Below are positions 14,243-22,628 of a stretch of 23,659 bases of DNA, piece by piece. The position numbers were made by a program, and so were the translations under genes. The stretch is from NCBI GenBank assembly GCA_031292335.1, contig JARLHH010000159.1, positions 1-23,659 on the forward strand, in the 5' to 3' direction. The notes below the pieces were generated by a model. That model was given only the letters and a program-made list of their open reading frames with translations. It had not been told where the DNA came from and did not search any database. This DNA comes from Candidatus Limnocylindrales bacterium (GTDB taxonomy: Bacteria; Chloroflexota; Limnocylindria; Limnocylindrales; CSP1-4). Position 1 is the first letter of the stretch; the number at the start of each line of letters is the position of its first letter.

Positions 14243-14490
14243 GCCGGTGGGCACGCCGGGCCGGCGGTCTCTGGACCTCCGCCTGCCTGGTGGCATGGCT
14301 CGGGATGGCGGCCTTCCCGGCGCTGGCGGCTGACCCGACGCCCAGCCCTGCGGGCGGTGACGTGCGGACGAGCGCGACGGCTCCCGGTCTCGTCGGCGAC
14401 CCGCTCTTCGCGATCGCCGGGGTCGTCCTGGTCGGCCTCATCGCCGTGGGGGCCACCCTGCTCTACGTGCGGCTGACCGCGCGACGCTGA
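14239..14490 (+). CDS. Small membrane protein with signal peptide and C-terminal helix
   Basis: 83 aa from GTG 14239, overlapping the preceding stop. A basic n-region (RWARR), a hydrophobic stretch ending FPALA before ADP suggests a type I signal peptide (cleavage near residue 31). Then come about 20 polar residues rich in Pro/Ser/Thr and one membrane helix (about 57-78) with a basic tail (RLTARR). No recognisable family. Coupling to the GIDE-like protein suggests the two work together in the membrane. Confidence 0.65.
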   Translation: MSRWARRAGGLWTSACLVAWLGMAAFPALAADPTPSPAGGDVRTSATAPGLVGDPLFAIAGVVLVGLIAVGATLLYVRLTARR

Positions 14491-14543
14491 GCGCCCGGTC
14501 CGGGAGGCCGGTGGCCCGAACCCTGCCGGGCAGGACCGGGCGC
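14491..14543 (+). terminator. Multi-branched inverted repeat after the membrane-protein operon
   Basis: It begins one base after the stop. Outer arms GCGCCCGGTCC (14491-14501) and GGACCGGGCGC (14533-14543) are perfectly complementary over 11 bp. Inside are GGCC-GGT-GGCC and CCTGC-CGG-GCAGG hairpins, so the RNA could fold as a three-way branch. There is no T-run. Probably a terminator or mRNA 3'-end stabiliser. Confidence 0.6.
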
Positions 14544-14570
14544 GCCCGGCACCCCTGACTTCCCTCCTAT

Positions 14571-14587
14571 TGGCAGGAAATGGCAGG
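14571..14587. repeat. Direct repeat TGGCAGG x2, 10-bp period
   Basis: TGGCAGG at 14571-14577 and 14581-14587, separated by AAA. A 10-bp period places both on the same face of the helix, about 60 bp before the HTH-GAF-GGDEF gene, as an operator might be. No other support. Confidence 0.3.
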
Positions 14588-14643
14588 TCGGCGAAACTTC
14601 CCAGAACCGCACGAATCCTCCATTGGAGCAGCACGGACCTACC

Positions 14644-17607
14644 ATGACGCTCACCCGGCGTCCCGCGGATGCAACGCTCTCGGTCACGAAGGCAGCGCGC
14701 GTCCTCGGCGTCCACCCGAACACGATCCGCGCCTGGAGTGCACAGGGCCGCCTCCGCTTCTACCGGATCAACGACCGCGGCGACCGTCGCTACCGCCTGG
14801 GTGACCTCCAGCGATTCCTCGCCCAGGCCGAGAGCCGGCCTGAGCCGTCGCACGGACGGCGCAACCTGGGTGGCGATCCCGCGCGCCTCGGGACGCCGCC
14901 CATCGGGGCCGACGTCGTTGAGCTGCGGACCCGCCCGCTGGACCACCAGCCGGCGGGTCCCACCGCGATCGTGCGACCAGTCGTGGCCTCGCAGGCGATG
15001 CACGAGGCGCCGGCGCGGACCAGGCTCGAGATGGCGATCCTGACGCACCTCGCCGACCTGCTCGCGCAGGACGCGGGCACCGACGCCGCGGCGAGCGCGG
15101 TCGTCGAGCTCCTGCACGATCGTGCCGGCCACGACCTGGTCGCGGTCCTCGAGCGTCGCGACGGCCGGCTGGTCGCGCGAGCGGCCCGGGGTGTCGGGGC
15201 GGACTGGCTGGGATCGCTCGCGGAGTCGCAGGGCCTGCCGGCCCGGGCCCTGCGTGCAGCGGGACCTGTCGCCGAGACCGCCCAGGTCGGGATGGACTGG
15301 CTGGGCGGCTCGGGAAGCCTGCTGGGCTGTCGCGTGGCGGTTGCCATCCGCGGTGGCACCGCCGGACCGTGGGGCATCCTCCTCGTGGCCGACGAGGGTG
15401 GACCCGTTCCCCCGGAGCGGGTCATGTTCGTTTCTGCAGTTGCCCGCGCGATCGCGGTCGCCGTCCATGCGGACGAGCTGCGGGAGGCGACCGCACTGCA
15501 GCTCCATCGCGCCGAGGCGCTCCGCCGGATCGCGGTCGACATCGCCGGCAAGCTGGACGTCGACCGGATCCTCGCCGCCGTCGTGGAGCACGCCCGCAGC
15601 CTGTTCGGGGCGGAACGGGCGGCGATCTGCCTGCTCCGGCCCGACGGCACGGCCGGCCCGGAGGCGAGTCGGGGGCTCTCGGCCGCGTACCTCGCTGCGG
15701 CCCGCGAAGCCCCGCTCCCGGCGCTGCCGGCCGAGGCGGTGGCAACCGGGCACCCGCTCTTCGCGGTCCGCTACCGCGACGACCCACGCGCGCAGCCGCT
15801 CCGGGCCACGGTGGTGCAGGAAGGGTTCGACACCCTTGCCGCGATGCCGCTCCTGGGCGGCGAGGACCGTCCCCTCGGCGTGCTGACCGTCCATCACGAC
15901 CGGCCGCACCCGTGGGACCCGGAGGAGCTCGAGACCCTGGCGGCATTCGCGTCCCACGCGGCGACGGCCGTGACCAACGCCCAGAACTTCGCCCAGATGG
16001 CGAGCTGGGCGGCGCAGCTCCAGTCGATCCAGCAGCTCGGCGCACGCCTGTCGCGCCTCACCACCGAGCACGAGATCAGCGACGCCATCTCCAACGAGCT
16101 CGAATCGCTCATCGCGTTCCACAACGTGCGCGTCTACCGCCTGCGCTCCGACGGCGAGCTGATGCCCGTCGCGATGCGCGGTCTCGTTGGCGAGTTCCGG
16201 GACGAGACGCCGGACCTCCTCAGGACCCGGGTCGGGGTGGGGATCACCGGGTGGGTCGCCCAGCACAAGCTGCCCCAGAAGCTGGACGACGCGGCGAGTG
16301 ATCCACGCGCCCTGACGATGCCGGGGACGGAGGCGGACCTCGAGGAGTCCATGCTGCTCGCGCCGCTCCTCTACGAGGACCAGGTCCTGGGCGTGATCGT
16401 GCTGTCCAAGCTGGGGCTGCGGCAGTTCTCGGACGACGACCTCCGGCTCCTCGTGATCTACGCGAGCCTCGCCGCCCAGGCGATGGCGAATGCAGATACG
16501 GCCGCCCGACTGCGCGCGCAGTCCGGCAAGCTGGAACGGCAGCTGGTCAGCCAGCGGGCGCTCCTGGCGATCACCGAGTCGATCCTCGGGACGTTCGACG
16601 CCCGCTCGATCCTCGAGCAGGTCTGCGACCGGCTCAGCGCGATCGTCCGCCTCGACACGATCGCGATCTCGCTCAGTGACCCGGAGACGCGGGCGCTCCG
16701 GCCGATCCTCGCCCGCGGCGTCCACGCGGCTGCCCACATGGAGCCGTGGGAGCCGGGCCAGGGGGGGCTGGGGCCATGGGTGCTGGCGCACGGCGAGCCG
16801 CAGCTCGTCCCCGACGAGCTGGCTGACCCCCGCGTGCACCAGTTCGAGACGACCGGGCCGCTGGAGGGAAGCCTCATCTGCGTGCCCCTCCGGGCCACCG
16901 GTGGCACCACAGGCGTGATCACGCTCGAACGCCTCGGCACGGAGGATCGCTTCGACGAGGACGACTTCGAGCTGGCCCAGCTCTTCGCCGCCCAGGTCTC
17001 GATCGCGCTGCGCAACGCGGCCGCGTTCCGCGTCAAGGAGATCGAGGCCCAGACCGACCCGGTCACCGGCCTCCTCAACGCGGGAATGTTCCGGAGCTGG
17101 CTGGAGCAGCCCGCGCCGCTGAACGCGAGCTACGGGCTCCTGATGCTCGACATGGACAACTTCAAGGATGTCAACGAGACGATGGGCCACGAGGCGGGCA
17201 CCGAGCTCCTTCGCCGAATCGCGCGGGCGATCACCGGGGTCACGCGCGATTCGGACCAGGTCTTCCGCTACGGGGGTGATGAGTTCGCCGTGGTCGCGGC
17301 CGCGCCGGATGCCGCAGGCACGATGGCCCTCGCGCGGCGCATCCGCAGCGCGCTCCGGGCGCTCTCGGACGAGTGGGGTGGGCCGGCCACGCGCCCGCCC
17401 GTCAGTGCCTCGATCGGCCTGGCGACCTATCCCGCTGACGGCGCGACGAACGCGGAGATCCTGCTCGCCGCCGACCGGGCCTGCTTCGTGGCGAAGCGGC
17501 GCGGCCGCGACCTGATCGCCACGGCGGCCGAAGGCCTGGCGCTCGCCGCGGACTTCACCCTCTCGGAGCCCACGCCGATGGATCCGGTGGCGCTCGCCGG
17601 CGCGTGA
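14644..17607 (+). CDS. HTH-GAF(x4)-GGDEF protein: DNA-binding diguanylate cyclase
   Basis: 987 aa, no membrane segment. N-terminus (about 10-62): MerR/excisionase-type helix-turn-helix (SVTKAARVLGVHPNTIRAWS, wing GDRRYRLGDLQRFL). Then four GAF-like domains, about 125-270, 292-440, 453-615 and 637-795, which bind small ligands or dimerise. C-terminus (about 805-970): GGDEF domain, DPVTGLLN, DMDNFKDVN, signature GGDEF at 877-881 intact, and an I-site R868-D-S-D871 exactly five residues upstream. It should therefore make c-di-GMP and be product-inhibited. The ATG at 14644 is chosen because it starts just before the HTH; a TTG at 14623 is possible. The combination of a DNA-binding head with a cyclase tail is uncommon and suggests either a transcription factor controlled by its own c-di-GMP or DNA-tethered synthesis. 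Confidence 0.92.
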   Translation: MTLTRRPADATLSVTKAARVLGVHPNTIRAWSAQGRLRFYRINDRGDRRYRLGDLQRFLAQAESRPEPSHGRRNLGGDPARLGTPPIGADVVELRTRPLDHQPAGPTAIVRPVVASQAMHEAPARTRLEMAILTHLADLLAQDAGTDAAASAVVELLHDRAGHDLVAVLERRDGRLVARAARGVGADWLGSLAESQGLPARALRAAGPVAETAQVGMDWLGGSGSLLGCRVAVAIRGGTAGPWGILLVADEGGPVPPERVMFVSAVARAIAVAVHADELREATALQLHRAEALRRIAVDIAGKLDVDRILAAVVEHARSLFGAERAAICLLRPDGTAGPEASRGLSAAYLAAAREAPLPALPAEAVATGHPLFAVRYRDDPRAQPLRATVVQEGFDTLAAMPLLGGEDRPLGVLTVHHDRPHPWDPEELETLAAFASHAATAVTNAQNFAQMASWAAQLQSIQQLGARLSRLTTEHEISDAISNELESLIAFHNVRVYRLRSDGELMPVAMRGLVGEFRDETPDLLRTRVGVGITGWVAQHKLPQKLDDAASDPRALTMPGTEADLEESMLLAPLLYEDQVLGVIVLSKLGLRQFSDDDLRLLVIYASLAAQAMANADTAARLRAQSGKLERQLVSQRALLAITESILGTFDARSILEQVCDRLSAIVRLDTIAISLSDPETRALRPILARGVHAAAHMEPWEPGQGGLGPWVLAHGEPQLVPDELADPRVHQFETTGPLEGSLICVPLRATGGTTGVITLERLGTEDRFDEDDFELAQLFAAQVSIALRNAAAFRVKEIEAQTDPVTGLLNAGMFRSWLEQPAPLNASYGLLMLDMDNFKDVNETMGHEAGTELLRRIARAITGVTRDSDQVFRYGGDEFAVVAAAPDAAGTMALARRIRSALRALSDEWGGPATRPPVSASIGLATYPADGATNAEILLAADRACFVAKRRGRDLIATAAEGLALAADFTLSEPTPMDPVALAGA

Positions 17608-17612
17608 GCCCG

Positions 17613-17632
17613 GCGCGCCACACGTGGCGCGC
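17613..17632. terminator. Bidirectional hairpin between convergent genes
   Basis: GCGCGCCA-CACG-TGGCGCGC: a perfect 8-bp stem with a 4-nt loop, 5 bp after the cyclase stop and touching the stop of the convergent ATPase gene. Symmetric, so it can act on both strands. No T-run. Confidence 0.6.
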
Positions 17633-18408
17633 TACAGCCGCCCCGCCTCCATCACGCGCTGCAGAAAGCGCTGCGTGCGCTCCTCGCGCGGCGCGCGGAA
17701 GATCTGCTCGGGCGGGCCCTCTTCCAGGATCCGGCCCGCGTCGAGGAAGCAGACGCGGCTCGCGATGTCGCGCGCGAAGCCCATCTCGTGCGTGGCGATG
17801 AGCATCGTCATGCCCCCCAGGGCGAGCTCGCGAACGAGGGACAGCACCTCGGCCACGAGCTCCGGGTCGAGCGCGCTCGTGACCTCGTCCAGGAGGAGGA
17901 GGTCGGGATGCATCGCCAGCGCACGCACGATCGCGACCCGCTGCTGCTGGCCGCCCGAGAGGCGGTCCGGGAACTCGCGCGCCTTGTCGTCCAGCCCGAT
18001 GCGCCGGAGCAGCTCGAACGCCTGCGCGTCGGCGTCCGCCCGTGAGAGCTTCAGGACCCGCCGCGGCGCGAGGGTCACGTTGTCCAGCACGCTCATATGG
18101 GGAAAGAGGTTGAACGACTGGAACACGATCCCGATCCGGCGCCGGATCCGGTCCACGTCGACGCCGGGCGCGGTGATCTCCTCGCCCTCCACGAAGATCC
18201 GCCCCTCGTCGATCGGCTCGAGCAGGTTGACGCACCGCAGGAGTGTCGACTTGCCGCTCCCCGAGGCGCCGATGAGGCACACGACCTCGTGCTCCACCAG
18301 CCGGAGGTCGATCCCCCGGAGCACCTCCAGCGTGCCGAACGACTTGCGCAGCCCAACGATGCGCAGCGCCGCGGCCGCGTCGCCGGCGGCGTCGCCCCGG
18401 CTGGTCAT
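17632..18408 (-). CDS. Polar amino-acid ABC transporter ATP-binding protein
   Basis: Energises amino-acid uptake. 258 aa from ATG 18408, which overlaps the permease stop (ATGA). Walker A GASGSGKST, Q-loop VFQSFNLFPHM (typical of the GlnQ/HisP family), signature LSGGQQQRVAI, Walker B LLLLDEVTSALDPE, and H-switch ATHEMGFA are all present. The VTSALDPELV form of the D-loop is characteristic of polar amino-acid transporters. It is the last gene of the three-gene unit and ends against the convergent hairpin. Confidence 0.95.
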   Translation of the reverse strand: MTSRGDAAGDAAAALRIVGLRKSFGTLEVLRGIDLRLVEHEVVCLIGASGSGKSTLLRCVNLLEPIDEGRIFVEGEEITAPGVDVDRIRRRIGIVFQSFNLFPHMSVLDNVTLAPRRVLKLSRADADAQAFELLRRIGLDDKAREFPDRLSGGQQQRVAIVRALAMHPDLLLLDEVTSALDPELVAEVLSLVRELALGGMTMLIATHEMGFARDIASRVCFLDAGRILEEGPPEQIFRAPREERTQRFLQRVMEAGRL

Positions 18409-19283
18409 CGGTTCGCCGCCGCCCGGCGCCGGTCGCGGGCGACCAGCCAGTCGGTGAAACGCGCGAGCGGGATGGTCATGACCAGGAACACCAGGGCCGT
18501 CGCCAGGTAGGGCGTGTAGTTGAAGTGGGCCGCCTCCGTGATCTGCGACTGGCGGAAGATCTCCACCACGCCGATGTACGACACGAGGACGGTGTCCTTC
18601 TGGAGGCCGATGAAGTCGTTCAGCAGGGGCGGGATCACGCGCCGGATCGCCTGGGGCAGGACCACGTAGCGCAGCGCCTGCCACTGGCTCAGGCCGAGCG
18701 ATCGGGCGGCGGCCGACTGGCTCGGGTGGACCGAGTCGATGCCCGCCCGGTACACCTCCGACACGTACGCCGAGTAGATCAGCGTGAGCGCGATCACGGC
18801 GTAGAAGAACGGGTCGGTGGGCACTCCCTCGACGTTCAATCCCGGGATCCCGAACCCCAGGATGTAGATGATCAGGACGCCCGGCAGCGCCCGGAAGACG
18901 TCCACGTAGATGGTCGAGAGGAGGCGGAGCGGGAACAGGACCGGGCCCGGGATGCTGCGGAGGACCGCGATCACGAGCGCCAGGACCAGGATCAGGATCT
19001 CGGCGATGAAGAAGAGCTGGACGTTCACCCAGAACGCCGCGGCGATGTCGGGCAGCGATTCCGCGAAGAGCGCGCCGTTGAAGAAGGACTGCTGGACCAG
19101 CGGCCAGCCGGACGAGTTGACGGCGACCCAGGCCAGGACCCCGAAGAAGACGAACGTGCTGGCGAACGCGATCGCGGTGGACCGGAGCGCTCCCTGGCCG
19201 GAGCGCCTGGATCGCCGGCCGCGACCGGGAGGCTCGAGCACGTCCCCCCGGTCGCGAGGGCCGAGACCGCCGAGGGCGGTCAT
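18405..19283 (-). CDS. Polar amino-acid ABC transporter permease (HisM-type)
   Basis: 292 aa; an Arg-rich cytoplasmic N-terminus (1-34), then about five to six helices. The EAA loop, EVYRAGIDSVHPSQSAAARSLGLS, docks the ATPase, and QALRYVVLPQAIRRVIPPLLN is typical of the HisM/GlnP family. Only one permease gene is present, so it probably works as a homodimer. It carries an extra segment between helices 1 and 2 (about 57-80) compared with minimal GlnP proteins, as in larger permeases that start with an additional helix. ATG 19283 lies 19 nt after the binding-protein stop; no clear SD is seen. Confidence 0.93.
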   Translation of the reverse strand: MTALGGLGPRDRGDVLEPPGRGRRSRRSGQGALRSTAIAFASTFVFFGVLAWVAVNSSGWPLVQQSFFNGALFAESLPDIAAAFWVNVQLFFIAEILILVLALVIAVLRSIPGPVLFPLRLLSTIYVDVFRALPGVLIIYILGFGIPGLNVEGVPTDPFFYAVIALTLIYSAYVSEVYRAGIDSVHPSQSAAARSLGLSQWQALRYVVLPQAIRRVIPPLLNDFIGLQKDTVLVSYIGVVEIFRQSQITEAAHFNYTPYLATALVFLVMTIPLARFTDWLVARDRRRAAANR

Positions 19284-19302
19284 CGATCAGCGACGATTCG
19301 GG

Positions 19303-20304
19303 TCAGGGCTGGAAGACCGGCGCGTTCGCCTTGTCCGACAGCCAGGTCTTGGTGATCTGGTCGAGCGACCCGTCCGACTTGAGGGCGCCGATCGCCTGGT
19401 TCACGCAGCTCGTGAGCGGGCTCCCCTTGGCCAGGACCAGGCTGAAGTGCTCCGCGTCCGGGCCGGCCTGGACGGGGAACTGGCCGACGATGGTGGCGAG
19501 CGGGTTGCCCTTCGCGTCGACGATCTGGGCCGCCGTGACGTAGAACGCGGTCGGGAGGTCCACCACGAGACCGTCGATCTGCTTGGCCTGGAGCGCCTTC
19601 ACCGCGGCGTCGTTATCGTTGTAGACCGAGATGCTGGTCGTGGGCTGGATGATGTTCTTGATCGTGTCATAGGCCGTCGTCCCGACCTGGGCCCCGAACT
19701 TGAAGCTCTTGAGCCCCGAGATCGTGGTCACCTTGGCCAGCGGGTTGCCCGTCAGGGCGACGACCGACTGGGCCACGAAGTAGTAGCCGTCCGACATGTC
19801 GACGGCGGTCGCCCGCTCGGGCGTGTACGAGACCTGGGCAAGGTAGAAATCGAACGGCTTCTTGCCGGGCGCGTACGAGTTGCTGAACGGCACCACGGTC
19901 CAGGTCACCTGGTCTTTCGTGAAGCCGAGCTGGCCGGCGAGCGCGTACGCGAAGGCGGCCTCGAAGCCCTGACCGTTGGTGGGGTCGCCCAGCTGCCAGG
20001 GCTTGGACGCGTTCCCGGTGGCGGGCGGCTGGAAGTACGGCGGATAGGCCGGGTTGTCCGTGCCGATGGTCAGCTTGCCCGCGGCGAGCGTCGCCAGGTT
20101 GGCCGGGGCACAGGCATTCGGCGACGGCGAGGGCGCAGGAGACGGGGAGGCGGCCGCCGGGCTGGGGCTCGCCTCAGGGCTGGCCGCGATGCTCGCCGCC
20201 GGGCTGGGGGACGGGGCGGGCGTGGGGGTCGCCGCGCCCGAGCAGGCGGTCACGAGCGCGCCGGTCAGCGCGAGTGCCACCGCGAAGCGGGTTGGTGTTC
20301 GCAT
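19303..20304 (-). CDS. Amino-acid-binding lipoprotein (SBP family 3)
   Basis: Extracytoplasmic receptor of the transporter. 333 aa; signal peptide MRTPTRFAVALALTGALVTAC with lipobox ending at C21, so it is lipid-anchored. Residues 24-62 are an Ala/Pro/Ser repeat spacer. The mature part has SBP_bac_3 landmarks: KLTIGTDNPAYPPYF, GFEAAFAYALAGQLG, FDFYLAQVSYTPERA, a central GAQVGTTAYD, and the C-terminal KSDGSLDQITKTW. The ligand is probably a polar amino acid, unspecified. On the minus strand GGAGGAG lies about 12 nt before the ATG, and TACACT (20346-20341) is a plausible -10. Confidence 0.93.
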   Translation of the reverse strand: MRTPTRFAVALALTGALVTACSGAATPTPAPSPSPAASIAASPEASPSPAAASPSPAPSPSPNACAPANLATLAAGKLTIGTDNPAYPPYFQPPATGNASKPWQLGDPTNGQGFEAAFAYALAGQLGFTKDQVTWTVVPFSNSYAPGKKPFDFYLAQVSYTPERATAVDMSDGYYFVAQSVVALTGNPLAKVTTISGLKSFKFGAQVGTTAYDTIKNIIQPTTSISVYNDNDAAVKALQAKQIDGLVVDLPTAFYVTAAQIVDAKGNPLATIVGQFPVQAGPDAEHFSLVLAKGSPLTSCVNQAIGALKSDGSLDQITKTWLSDKANAPVFQP

Positions 20305-20340
20305 GGTCTGCAGACTCTCCTCCGTGACGGGACCGGCGAG

Positions 20341-20346
20341 AGTGTA
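20341..20346 (-). promoter_or_regulatory. -10-like TACACT for the amino-acid transporter operon
   Basis: TACACT on the minus strand, about 36 nt before the binding-protein ATG, with a GGAGGAG SD between. No -35 match. It diverges from TAGACT at 20396. Confidence 0.4.
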
Positions 20347-20395
20347 CCCGAGCGGCCGACCACGCCGGGCCTCGTCGCCGGGAGAGGGGCTCGGC

Positions 20396-20401
20396 TAGAC
20401 T
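20396..20401 (+). promoter_or_regulatory. -10-like TAGACT for a probable leaderless membrane-protein gene
   Basis: TAGACT followed by CGGAGC and then GTG 20408 (6 nt). The ten bases GCTAGACTCG are identical to those before the YbaK GTG at 12041. Confidence 0.5.
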
Positions 20402-20407
20402 CGGAGC

Positions 20408-21592
20408 GTGCGTGCCCGGATCTTCGAGATGCGCCTCCTGGCGGCGGGCCTGGCAGCCCTGTGGGCCGCGACGAGCCTGCTGGTCCTGGTCGGCTACCGT
20501 CCCGGCGGGCCCGCCGACCTCCTCGTCGGGGTCGCGCTGCTGGTCCCCGTCGGCATCTCGGCCGTGGCGCTGCGCTGGCCACCGGCGCCCCGCGGCCAGA
20601 TGACGTACCGCATCATCGCGTCGCTCGCGGTGGGAACCGGCCTCATCCTCCTTCCCTCGCTGGCCGGCGTCTGGCGGCAGATCACGGACCGCGGCCTCCA
20701 GACGCTGCTCCCCTCCCCGGAGGCTGCCTACCCGTGGGCGCTCGCGATCCTGGGGACGTCGCTGTTCGCAGCGCTTGGCCCAACGCGGCTGCTGCTCGCG
20801 CCCGGAGCGCGGCGGCGCACGCGGCTGACGGCGTCGCTCGGCGCCGGGCTGGCCGTCGCGCTGATCACGTCCACGCTGGTCGCCTCCGTCGCCGTCGGAA
20901 ACGACCTGGCGCTCGCCGGCAGGCCGGCCGGAACGTCGCGGTTCGGCCCCACCGACCCGAAGGAGCTGCCACCACGCTGCGACGCTCCGATCGCGGTCGG
21001 CAGCACGGCCCAGCTCGAGATGGTGCTCGGCGGCACGGTCGACGGGCACTCCATCGGGGGGGCGCTGATCCGCGGCGCGCGGACCGGCGCCGACTTCTCG
21101 TGGACGTCGGAAGTTGCCAGCGTGAAGGCGCTCGGGCTGGCCGGCGCCGCGCTCGTCGGGACCCAGGGTTGGCTCCGGGAGCCCGGAGGCTCCTGGCAGC
21201 GGGTCCCGGGCACGCAGGTGGAAGGTGAGTCGCTGGACGTCGCGGTCCTGGGTGTCGGCCTCGACACCACGGCGCGCGCGGCAGCCGAGGACCTGGGGTT
21301 CGACTACCTCGAGGGAGCCGATTCGCGCCACTGCCGCCTCGCGATCGACGGCGACACGTTTCGACGGGCCTTCCCCCAGGTCCGCTGGCTGGCGGGCGAC
21401 GCCGACCTGCACCGCTGGCGGGGCGAGCTCGACTACTGGATCTTCGGAGACGCCGAGCTGGGCCGGGCGGACGGGTGGATCGCCGGCGAGGGGTTCACAC
21501 TGCAGCCTGGCGCCATCCAGGGTCGGCTCGAGGCCAGCCTGACGGCAACCTCGCGGGGCAGCCCGATCACGATCGTCCCGCCGGCGCCCTGA
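20408..21592 (+). CDS. Five-helix membrane protein with a large C-terminal extracytoplasmic domain
   Basis: Family not recognised. 394 aa from GTG 20408. Membrane helices at about 8-28, 36-56, 67-89, 108-130 and 140-162, then a soluble part of about 230 residues. The soluble part is beta-strand-rich, with AQLEMVLGGTVDGHSIGGAL, GTQGWLREPGGSWQRVPG and LEASLTATSRG. This pattern recalls the LolA/LppX-like lipoprotein fold, but I hold this as a guess. Two cysteines (CDAPIAV and SRHCRLAI) could form a disulfide if the domain is outside. The stop is 18 nt before the WYL regulator ATG, so the two genes are probably co-transcribed. Confidence 0.75.
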   Translation: MRARIFEMRLLAAGLAALWAATSLLVLVGYRPGGPADLLVGVALLVPVGISAVALRWPPAPRGQMTYRIIASLAVGTGLILLPSLAGVWRQITDRGLQTLLPSPEAAYPWALAILGTSLFAALGPTRLLLAPGARRRTRLTASLGAGLAVALITSTLVASVAVGNDLALAGRPAGTSRFGPTDPKELPPRCDAPIAVGSTAQLEMVLGGTVDGHSIGGALIRGARTGADFSWTSEVASVKALGLAGAALVGTQGWLREPGGSWQRVPGTQVEGESLDVAVLGVGLDTTARAAAEDLGFDYLEGADSRHCRLAIDGDTFRRAFPQVRWLAGDADLHRWRGELDYWIFGDAELGRADGWIAGEGFTLQPGAIQGRLEASLTATSRGSPITIVPPAP

Positions 21593-21609
21593 CGGGAGTG
21601 ACTGCGAGC

Positions 21610-22617
21610 ATGGATCGGTGGGACCCCGGCGCCGACGCGGCCGGCCGGAAACGGGATCGCCTGGCGCGTTTCTATCGGGTGACCACCTACCTCGAGGCAC
21701 ATCCGGAGGGCGCGACACCGGACCAGATCGCGGCCTTCGTCGGGATGTCCCGCCGGAATGCCTACCGGGACCTGCGGGCGCTGGAGGACGAGCTGGGCAT
21801 CCCCCTGTGGGCCGAGACCGGTCGCTGGGGAATCTCCGAGAAGGCATTCCTGCCGGCGTTCCGGCTGACCCGCGCCGAGGCGATGGCCGTCTTCCTGGCG
21901 GCTCGCCTCATGGCGCGCTACGCGGACGCGCACGACCCCGACCTGGCGGCCGCGTTCCAGAAGCTGGGCGAGGCGCTGCCTCCGGTGCTGGGCCGCCACG
22001 TGCAGCGAACGCTGGACGTGATGGCGGCGCGGCCGCTCGACCCCCTCGGGAGGCGCAACCTGCGCCTGCTGACCCAGGCCTGGGCCGAGCGGCGCGTCGT
22101 CGAGCTGACCTACGACACGAGCACGTATGACCCGGCCCGGAAGCCGCGGGCGGCCCGGGTTCGGCCATACCTGATCGAGCCGTCCGCGGCAACCCACGCG
22201 CTCTATCTCATTGGCTTCGACGAGACGCGGCGCGGGCTGCGGACGTTCAAGCTCGAGCGGATCCGCACCCTCGCGCTCACCGCGGTCCAGTTCGAGCCGC
22301 CGCCCGACGGCGAGATCGAGGCGGCCCTGGACCGAGCCTGGGGGATCGTGGCGGATCAGCCCGTGGTCGAGGTTGTCCTGCGCTTCGATCGCTCCGTCGC
22401 GCCGCGCGTGGCCGAGACCACGTGGCATCCGACACAGTCGCTGGAGCAACATGCCGACGGGTCGCTGACCTGGTCCGCGCGGGTGTCGGGCACCCTGGAG
22501 ATCCTGCCCTGGATCCTGGGTTGGGGCGCCGACGTGGAGGTCCTGGCGCCCGGCGCGCTGCGCGACGAAGTGGCAGCGATCGTGATGCGCGCGGCGGCAC
22601 GCTACCCACGCACCTGA
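21610..22617 (+). CDS. HTH-WYL domain transcriptional regulator
   Basis: 335 aa. The N-terminus (about 16-75) is a DeoR-like winged helix (ATPDQIAAFVGMSRRNAYRDLRAL, IPLWAETGRWGIS). A middle helical region is followed by a WYL domain (about 155-245: RRVVELTYDTST, RVRPYLIEPSAATHALYLIGFDE, LRTFKLERI) and a C-terminal extension typical of this family (PVVEVVLRFDRSVAPRV, ILPWILGWGADVEVLAPGALRDEV). WYL domains sense ligands, often nucleic-acid-related. The ATG at 21610 follows GGGAG (11 nt, long); an in-frame GTG at 21598 is an alternative. Its target is unknown; the adjacent HD hydrolase and the membrane protein are the natural candidates. Confidence 0.9.
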   Translation: MDRWDPGADAAGRKRDRLARFYRVTTYLEAHPEGATPDQIAAFVGMSRRNAYRDLRALEDELGIPLWAETGRWGISEKAFLPAFRLTRAEAMAVFLAARLMARYADAHDPDLAAAFQKLGEALPPVLGRHVQRTLDVMAARPLDPLGRRNLRLLTQAWAERRVVELTYDTSTYDPARKPRAARVRPYLIEPSAATHALYLIGFDETRRGLRTFKLERIRTLALTAVQFEPPPDGEIEAALDRAWGIVADQPVVEVVLRFDRSVAPRVAETTWHPTQSLEQHADGSLTWSARVSGTLEILPWILGWGADVEVLAPGALRDEVAAIVMRAAARYPRT

Positions 22618-22628
22618 CGGCGAAGGGC

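Noticed and set aside
13687..17190. Very long minus-strand open frame (over 1100 codons) opposite the GAF-GGDEF gene
   Set aside because: Arg/Gly/His/Asp-rich translation with no domain motifs; it mirrors the codon structure of the clearly recognised plus-strand protein and spans several unrelated genes, typical of antisense frames in GC-rich DNA.
18910..21228. Plus-strand open frame across the amino-acid transporter operon
   Set aside because: Crosses three genes with recognised motifs on other frames; it contains no motif of its own.
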